From Piscinibacter sp. HJYY11 (GTDB lineage: Bacteria > Pseudomonadota > Gammaproteobacteria > Burkholderiales > Burkholderiaceae_C): a DNA stretch of 64,000 bases. Position numbers and translations under genes: made by a program. The stretch is from contig NZ_JAERQZ010000001.1 of the NCBI RefSeq assembly GCF_016735515.1, positions 3,584,746 to 3,648,745 of the forward strand, given 5' to 3'. Under the pieces are notes generated by a model, which saw only the letters and a program-made list of their open reading frames with translations, was not told the DNA's origin and did no database searches. Positions within the stretch are counted from its first letter, which is position 1; each line of letters opens with the position of its first letter. Positions 60,501 through 64,000 of the stretch are shown one piece after another.

Positions 60501-60778
60501 TCGACGGTCTACGCAAAGACGCCGAGCAAGCCGTCCTCGGTCACCAGGAGCACGTGCAGCGCCTCGGCGTGGAGCAAGCCAACTTGGTCATAGCGAGAGC
60601 GAGCGTCGCTGCGAAGGAGACGTCGCTGCGCGATGCCACTGCGCTGCGCGAAAAGGCTGCCAGCGATGTTGATGCTGTGATCACAACCGCCGTCAAACAA
60701 TGGGTCGAAAGACGTCTCAGGGCAGTCGAAGAGCTGGAAACTGCGACCAAGGTTCTGGGGCAGCAATCGCAGCAGTGA
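57554..60778 (+). CDS. Large island lipoprotein with C-terminal coiled coil, unknown function
   Basis: A 1074-aa protein. The signal sequence ends at a plausible but atypical lipobox LWGC (Cys18). A Pro/Ala/Thr-rich low-complexity stretch lies at about 125-165, then long helical regions, and residues about 905-1070 form a charged heptad-like coiled coil rich in Ala, Glu, Gln and Lys. A central conserved-looking segment (FWQNINRVRLNAGGLTNYVVAKDDIGNWYVK) is the best handle for homology searches. No enzymatic motif is evident. It is the middle gene of a three-gene envelope operon. Confidence 0.75.
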   Translation: MRITKALALGAACALWGCAGLQVDVDVYKGPLANLQSTQAQQLASMALGAKPLIIEYRNRLLDDLTDQKSWTQTYLDRAKYIPASAWSAIASMQGVKHTDARLRRARHLNGILTFYLDICRPAAPALPAVGASAPAAGASATTTGSPPATIAPVAPSTVALSVEEGDCLLPADSQAAGFGGRPREGIESLAKAASVAAVNPASAPKLDPSTSLLLSNSLRRFWSRDQDEERRSIEPRVALELLLVDFAGRVQFFTNNQWVLSDPEESESTPEAERLKTLLETVSNTIMVQADELRREDRHRANQLKLRAAEHEAAMMVRRPTVELMVDDLRRMTESWLQPLSQLGSATTLSAPKLDANQRKSLDEGLAIRRRAMIDALLTRLVLAPSPAADRDAVTKLASLLNCQPRELEAFHALVRRGTPSGKSTVAQARAAIDKWAADRLKVDADLDAAVLAAKLDYVLAASLQRGVTALPALDDPADVARDEAWKKLRMVAEARSEDVAASYDQLQAIAKTAVGASRAQGDVQVERLTSVAFAELRTLLKSLREEVIKAVAKRGEPDPKIVREEFVVALKRKQEAEKSAGRRLPELDAALSVVVALPPNTTFTGAGGPPADALDVLENYIAYLRYSYLDAVASGGESNPDARNYAEALVQARKQRSDMVYVRPSSAYLRSSLAATFAQENPSVQWSNMLNDTIQSLIRSNREKPLSKTREDLDKVFWQNINRVRLNAGGLTNYVVAKDDIGNWYVKGMGADPSAMINAAKNLALYNMGGRMNTNLLRADELRNKLDNDKDATATQRTTWQAELDKTVKNEGGAGITVRSGALGSYQTRYSKRTKEHLQDLSSALKVGHYKQSIIERWTATLAPRTPEALIAVMTAQEKAWTKVVDATQTAPADKAQSDVLIDALRCLEQYRKALRGAVLQDIALVVAQEQELKQEQQKVQALLPKVQDAQTAQESSAAKVISSAEAVKRAIAAEESAEKIDGLRKDAEQAVLGHQEHVQRLGVEQANLVIARASVAAKETSLRDATALREKAASDVDAVITTAVKQWVERRLRAVEELETATKVLGQQSQQ

Positions 60779-60829
60779 GGTGCGCCTGCTACTCAAGCGC
60801 ACGGTGTGTCGGGTCCACGGGGGGAGGCG

Positions 60830-62026
60830 ATGCGTACAGTGAAGACATGTGCAACGGTTGTCGGCTTCATGATCGCCCTGCTACTTCAGCACTCGGCACT
60901 TGCGTTCAAGGTTGATGCGACGGTGCCGCCAACGAGCTCGCGGCCATCGAGTTGCTCGTTCGATAACGAGGAACAGGGCAACGCCTATGCACAGGCCAGC
61001 TTTGGGGATCCTGTCCATGAAACCATGACCGCGCTGTCGATTCAGCGCGCTAAGGAGCATTCGACCAGCTGTTCGGCAGATGACAAGAGCATCGAAGCCT
61101 TCTGGAAGAAGCCGGAAAAGCCGCAGCGAACCATCTTGGCTTGCTGCCGGTACACCAAAGGCTCAAGGTTCTGCCGCTGTTTAAACAATGACATTCGCAA
61201 GGCGGCTTTCGCAGATGAAGATCCCGTAAAAACCGGCTCCCGCTGGCCCGACGATCCGTGCCACATGCTCGCTCGTGGAGACACCTACTTCATCATGCCC
61301 CAGTGGATCGTCGTAGGCCGGTCGAGCTGGGGCAACAACCTGGCCTACTCATCCCACCTGCACTACTTTGCCTTCATGCACTCGATGGCTTCATCCGGTC
61401 AGAAGGCCAGCATGTCAGGCGAAAGGACGGTGACGACCCGACTGAGAATCCTGGTCTGGCTTGAATTCGCGTTCAAGGTGGCGGAAGGTGTCATTCCGAG
61501 CACCGCGCGATTCTCAGAAGTCCCAGGCTACCTCGATTCAAAGGAGGCTCAGGAGCAGTTCAGGACGGTTTTTCCTGGATATGTCGGTTCCAAGGACTGG
61601 ACAGTCGATTTTTTCTTCACGGGGATCTACAACGCGGACGCACGATACGTTCAGCAGCTCGCGCTCGGGTCTACCCTTCACACAATGCAGGATGCGTTCT
61701 CCGATTCACATGTGAAGCGTCGGGGTCGGCCGAAGGCTCCCGCGCCTGTGACCAACCCAGGGCTGGTCCAACAGTTTCTGGACTACAAGCTGCATAACAA
61801 GGTCCTGCTGCATCCGACAGCCGACGCTAGGCCGCCGGACATGAGCGATGCGCCAAAAGACAAGGCCGCGCTACACCCGGTTTCGGTCGGCGCCGAAGTA
61901 GTCTCCTGTGCGGCGGCGAAGCGCCCGACTGGTCAGTCGAATTGGAAGAAGGCGATGCAAGCGCTGGATCCGGTCTACAGACTTGACCAGCCCCACGAGA
62001 AGTACAGCGGGAAAGGTGCCTACTAG
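60830..62026 (+). CDS. Secreted protein with zinc phospholipase C/P1 nuclease-like metal motif
   Basis: A 398-aa protein with a signal peptide (about 1-25, ending in ALA). Residues 284, 288 and 294 in STLHTMQDAFSDSHV reproduce the H-x3-D-x5-H spacing of the metal ligands in zinc-dependent phospholipases C. Candidate further ligands are His63 (GDPVHETM), Asp141/142 (SRWPDDPCH) and His176/178 (SSHLHYF), in the order seen in that fold. Several Cys pairs suggest disulfides. A strong GGGGGAGG ribosome site precedes the ATG at 60830. Third gene of the envelope operon, 51 bp after the large lipoprotein. The fold call is inferred from motif spacing only. Confidence 0.6.
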   Translation: MRTVKTCATVVGFMIALLLQHSALAFKVDATVPPTSSRPSSCSFDNEEQGNAYAQASFGDPVHETMTALSIQRAKEHSTSCSADDKSIEAFWKKPEKPQRTILACCRYTKGSRFCRCLNNDIRKAAFADEDPVKTGSRWPDDPCHMLARGDTYFIMPQWIVVGRSSWGNNLAYSSHLHYFAFMHSMASSGQKASMSGERTVTTRLRILVWLEFAFKVAEGVIPSTARFSEVPGYLDSKEAQEQFRTVFPGYVGSKDWTVDFFFTGIYNADARYVQQLALGSTLHTMQDAFSDSHVKRRGRPKAPAPVTNPGLVQQFLDYKLHNKVLLHPTADARPPDMSDAPKDKAALHPVSVGAEVVSCAAAKRPTGQSNWKKAMQALDPVYRLDQPHEKYSGKGAY

Positions 62027-62150
62027 GCGACATGCCGTGGATTGGTGTTGTGTCTGCTTTGTCGAAGTGACAGAACACTGCTGTCGCCCAAGGGCGCAGA
62101 CGAAGTCTCGGCCTTAGCCGCGAGCCCCGGTACGTTGCGGCGCTGGCGAA

Positions 62151-62545
62151 CGTATTTATCTCACCACCAACTTCAAGGAAAAGAACCAGGTCAAAGCCCT
62201 GGGGCGCGCGGGGATCCGGCCGCGTCCAACTGGTACGTGCCCGAGGGCAAACCATTTGAACCGTTTGCAGCGTGGTTTGCCGATGCACTGCCCGCAACGA
62301 CGTCGCCTAAAGAGATTGGCGAGACCGGCAAAGGAGTACCTTTGTCACGCCTGCTGAACGGCGTTGCCACGCGCATCGCGCGGACATTCGCCGAAAGCGA
62401 ATGGGTGTCAGGCGAAGTGGTGCGCGCCTCGGTAAGCCGCGGCCATTACTACCTGGAGCTTTCCGAGCGCAGCGAGGCTGCCGAAGTCATTGCTCTGGCC
62501 CGGTCCGTGTGTTCCTTCCGGCGTATTTCCGGGATTTGCCATTGA
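62151..62545 (+). pseudogene. Decayed DUF5710/exodeoxyribonuclease VII large-subunit-like gene
   Basis: In one frame (62151-62204) the sequence reads R-I-Y-L-T-T-N-F-K-E-K-N-Q-V-K-A-L-G, the start of a DUF5710 domain. After a run of four G at 62201-62204 the match continues in the next frame as ARGDPAASNWYVPEGKPFEPFAAWF (the expected W is G), then runs into an XseA-like N-terminal domain (VSGEVVRASVSRGHYYLELSE) and stops at 62545. It lacks a start codon, has a one-base frameshift and has lost the catalytic part. Such fusions are typical of plasmids and integrative elements. Confidence 0.65.
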
Positions 62546-62606
62546 AACGGAAAGCTGCGCGCCTCAGTCAAACGCCGCGGACCCCGGCGTTACCTCGCCT
62601 GGGGGA

Positions 62607-62855
62607 TCAGTCCAGGCCTCTGAATTTGTCCGGATCGACGAGATCTCGAAGGGGTACGTTGAGCGCGTTGGCCAAGAGCCCCATGTTGTCGACGGAGACG
62701 TTGCGCTCGCCGAGCTCAATGCTGCTCACATAGGCTCGACTTAGGCCCGCCTCGAGCCCTAGCTGCTCCTGGGACAGGTCCTTCAAGCGCCGCGCCCGGC
62801 GTAGGTTTCTCGCAAAGACCTCTCGCGCGGACAGCTCCTTCGTTGCCTTTCCCAT
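62607..62855 (-). CDS. Small XRE-family regulator
   Basis: An 82-aa protein that is almost entirely one helix-turn-helix domain: NLRRARRLKDLSQEQLGLEAGLSRAYVSSIELGERNVSVDNMGLLANALNVPLRDLV. This size is typical of controller proteins of restriction-modification systems and of island repressors. No methyltransferase or endonuclease gene adjoins it in the window. It is divergent from a lipoprotein gene, and a palindrome lies in the gap. The start at 62853-62855 is the only ATG that fits. Confidence 0.88.
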   Translation of the reverse strand: MGKATKELSAREVFARNLRRARRLKDLSQEQLGLEAGLSRAYVSSIELGERNVSVDNMGLLANALNVPLRDLVDPDKFRGLD

Positions 62856-62888
62856 GCGGGAAGGATCAAGCCGATGTCTGTGTTTTGC

Positions 62889-62904
62889 TACAGCCTTTGC
62901 TGTA
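62889..62904. promoter_or_regulatory. Candidate XRE operator
   Basis: TACAG (62889-62893) and CTGTA (62900-62904) form an inverted repeat with a 6-bp spacer, 34 bp upstream of the XRE start and 119 bp upstream of the divergent lipoprotein gene. Size and position suit an autoregulatory dimer site of the small XRE protein. Binding is inference. Confidence 0.45.
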
Positions 62905-63023
62905 CGTCTTGCTAACTTTGAGTATCTTTAAGACACTGAAAGGCAAGTTGCGACGACTTTGATGGTCTTTTGGACCGCCAAACAAGGCACAAGGGTCGGG
63001 CAGCCTCATGCAAGGGAGCAGAC

Positions 63024-63884
63024 ATGGTGAAGATGAGAGAGAGCTCGCCTCGTCGAGCTCTCCTGAGTGCGCTCGTCGGCCTCGTAGTCGCTGTGCTCAT
63101 GGGATGCGCGAACGTCGCTTCACGAACTCCGGAAGAGGTGGTCGCCGGCGTTGCCAAGAACAGTGACTTGCGAATCACCTGGCTTGGCCCCGAAAGCGAG
63201 AACGAGTTGTTCGGCTTTCCTGTCATCGAGCGCCAGCTCGAACCGATCTACGAGAAGTGCCGCCAACAGCAGGGCAACTTATTTCCGGTGCGGAACGCTG
63301 TGCGTTTTGCGGGGCCGTCCGTGATGCGGGATCACCGGCCAGAGTTCGTTCGCACGGTCACCACTGAAATCCGGTGTACGAAAGGCGAGCTCTATCTCTG
63401 GATTGCCAGGATCAACTACAACGATCACCGGTTCTACCAGGACATCCAGAACCGCGATCGCATCCAACTCACCTTGCGAACTTCGTTTGTGGCAGGTGAA
63501 ACACTCAATCCGCCACAGGACGAGGAGAGCAAGCGCCGGCGTGCCGAAGCGGCCGCGGCCGCTGAGAAGCGATATGCGGAGGAGGCCGCTCAGCGCGAAC
63601 GGGAGCGGCAAGCCTCAAGAGAAGCGCTGGCGGAAAGGGAGCGAGCCGCAGCCGAACAGCGAAGAGCAGAGCTCCCGGCTTTCAGGGCGCGACTCAAGCC
63701 GGGTGACCGCGTCCGCGTCCTGCATCCTCAATTCCGATCCGTGTCTGCAATTGGCTTGGTCATCGATGTGAAGCCCGGATTGGCACAGGTTCAGTTCAGG
63801 GCCGCGCCAAGCATCCTGAACCCTGACCCCAAGACCGAAACGCTGTGGTTTCAGCTGGAGCAGCTGGTTCAGCCGGATCGGTGA
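63024..63884 (+). CDS. Island lipoprotein with coiled coil and SH3/KOW-like end
   Basis: A 286-aa protein. Lipobox LMGC puts the acylated Cys at residue 28. An N-terminal domain (about 35-165) has no recognised family; residues about 170-220 are a charged Arg/Glu/Ala coiled coil (EESKRRRAEAAAAAEKRYAEEA); and the last about 65 residues (LKPGDRVRVLHPQFRSVSAIGLVIDVKPGLAQVQF) look like a small SH3-type barrel. AAGGGAG precedes the ATG at 63024. Function unknown; it may belong with the other envelope proteins of the island. Confidence 0.75.
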   Translation: MVKMRESSPRRALLSALVGLVVAVLMGCANVASRTPEEVVAGVAKNSDLRITWLGPESENELFGFPVIERQLEPIYEKCRQQQGNLFPVRNAVRFAGPSVMRDHRPEFVRTVTTEIRCTKGELYLWIARINYNDHRFYQDIQNRDRIQLTLRTSFVAGETLNPPQDEESKRRRAEAAAAAEKRYAEEAAQRERERQASREALAERERAAAEQRRAELPAFRARLKPGDRVRVLHPQFRSVSAIGLVIDVKPGLAQVQFRAAPSILNPDPKTETLWFQLEQLVQPDR

Positions 63885-63916
63885 GCCGGCCACCGAAGTA
63901 GAGTTGCGAGGTGCAC

Positions 63917-64000
63917 ATGAAGCGACGCCATGGCGTAGATCAAATTGCCCGCGAACTGATCCAGAGGATCGGTAACGCGATTCGCGAACCTGGCATCTCC
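63917..64000 (+). CDS. Start of a further island gene, cut by window edge
   Basis: An ATG at 63917 with GCGAGG a few bases upstream opens a frame that stays open for 28 codons to the edge (MKRRHGVDQIARELIQRIG and onward). It begins 32 bp after the preceding lipoprotein gene on the same strand. Too short to identify; there is no signal peptide. Confidence 0.45.
   Translation, partial: MKRRHGVDQIARELIQRIGNAIREPGIS

Larger units (their letters stand above)
56675..64000. mobile_element. Genomic island inserted in comM (left part)
   Basis: From the break in comM to the right edge the DNA is visibly lower in GC than the rest of the window, with mixed codon use, several short orphan genes and a decayed remnant of an ExoVII-type gene typical of plasmids and integrative elements. 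comM is a known insertion site for islands, such as the AbaR islands of Acinetobacter. No integrase or transposase gene and no right boundary are in view, so the class of element is open. The junction can only be placed to within about 10 bp of 56678. Confidence 0.75.

Noticed and set aside
62607..62855. Restriction-modification system
   Set aside because: The small XRE protein resembles controller proteins in size, but no methyltransferase or endonuclease gene is visible within the window.

Overview
The window reads as a chromosomal segment of a high-GC betaproteobacterium, most likely order Burkholderiales (Rubrivivax/Leptothrix/Rhizobacter-like). The basis is the strong G/C third-position codon bias, the gene families (CysK-CreBC, TorF porin-GlnK-AmtB, class II cytochrome c, Burkholderiales-type SLBB/Wzz export genes) and the order of the F0F1 ATP synthase operon. 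The genus is inference. No rRNA, tRNA or CRISPR array was seen.

Layout. 1-15.2 kb holds housekeeping and small regulatory units: a 5'-truncated PhoD-type phosphatase, a divergent LysR/SDR pair, an AEC transporter, signal peptide peptidase SppA, a DUF488 protein, a rubredoxin-reductase-like flavoprotein, priA, hemE, a translationally coupled cysK-creB-creC set and a DUF1161 protein. 15.4-20.1 kb is a compact exosortase module: a VIT/vWA protein with a PEP-CTERM tail, an XrtT-like exosortase, an EpsI-like protein and a GT51 transglycosylase. 20.1-25.1 kb carries a Rossmann-like protein, a LemA/TPM/TPM membrane set, a DUF3617 protein and a divergent hydroxylase/Crp pair. 25.2-32.4 kb is the complete atpIBEFHAGDC operon on the minus strand, with promoter candidate and terminator.

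32.5-36.1 kb has a sugar-lactonase/epimerase pair, a GNAT enzyme and a divergent cytochrome b/cytochrome c pair. 36.3-40.0 kb is an isolated polysaccharide-export pair (SLBB exporter and Wzz-like protein). 40.0-45.3 kb is a MocR-regulator, DMT transporter, aminotransferase and PhzF cluster. 45.3-52.7 kb has uup, gshB, benE, kup and gshA on one strand. 52.9-55.5 kb is the nitrogen-sensing set TorF porin, glnK, amtB.

From about 56.68 kb to the right edge the sequence changes character. comM is cut off within its AAA+ domain, and what follows has visibly lower GC. It holds an operon of two lipoproteins (one of 1074 aa) and a secreted protein with a zinc-phospholipase-C-like His/Asp motif, then a frameshifted DUF5710/ExoVII remnant, a small XRE regulator with a candidate operator, another lipoprotein and the start of a further gene. 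This looks like the left part of a genomic island inserted in comM; its right end and any recombinase lie outside the window.

The most rewarding items are the comM island and its envelope operon, the exosortase module, and a candidate small RNA (about 6550-6723) that ends in a near-ideal intrinsic terminator and carries a long CU-rich anti-Shine-Dalgarno-like tract.
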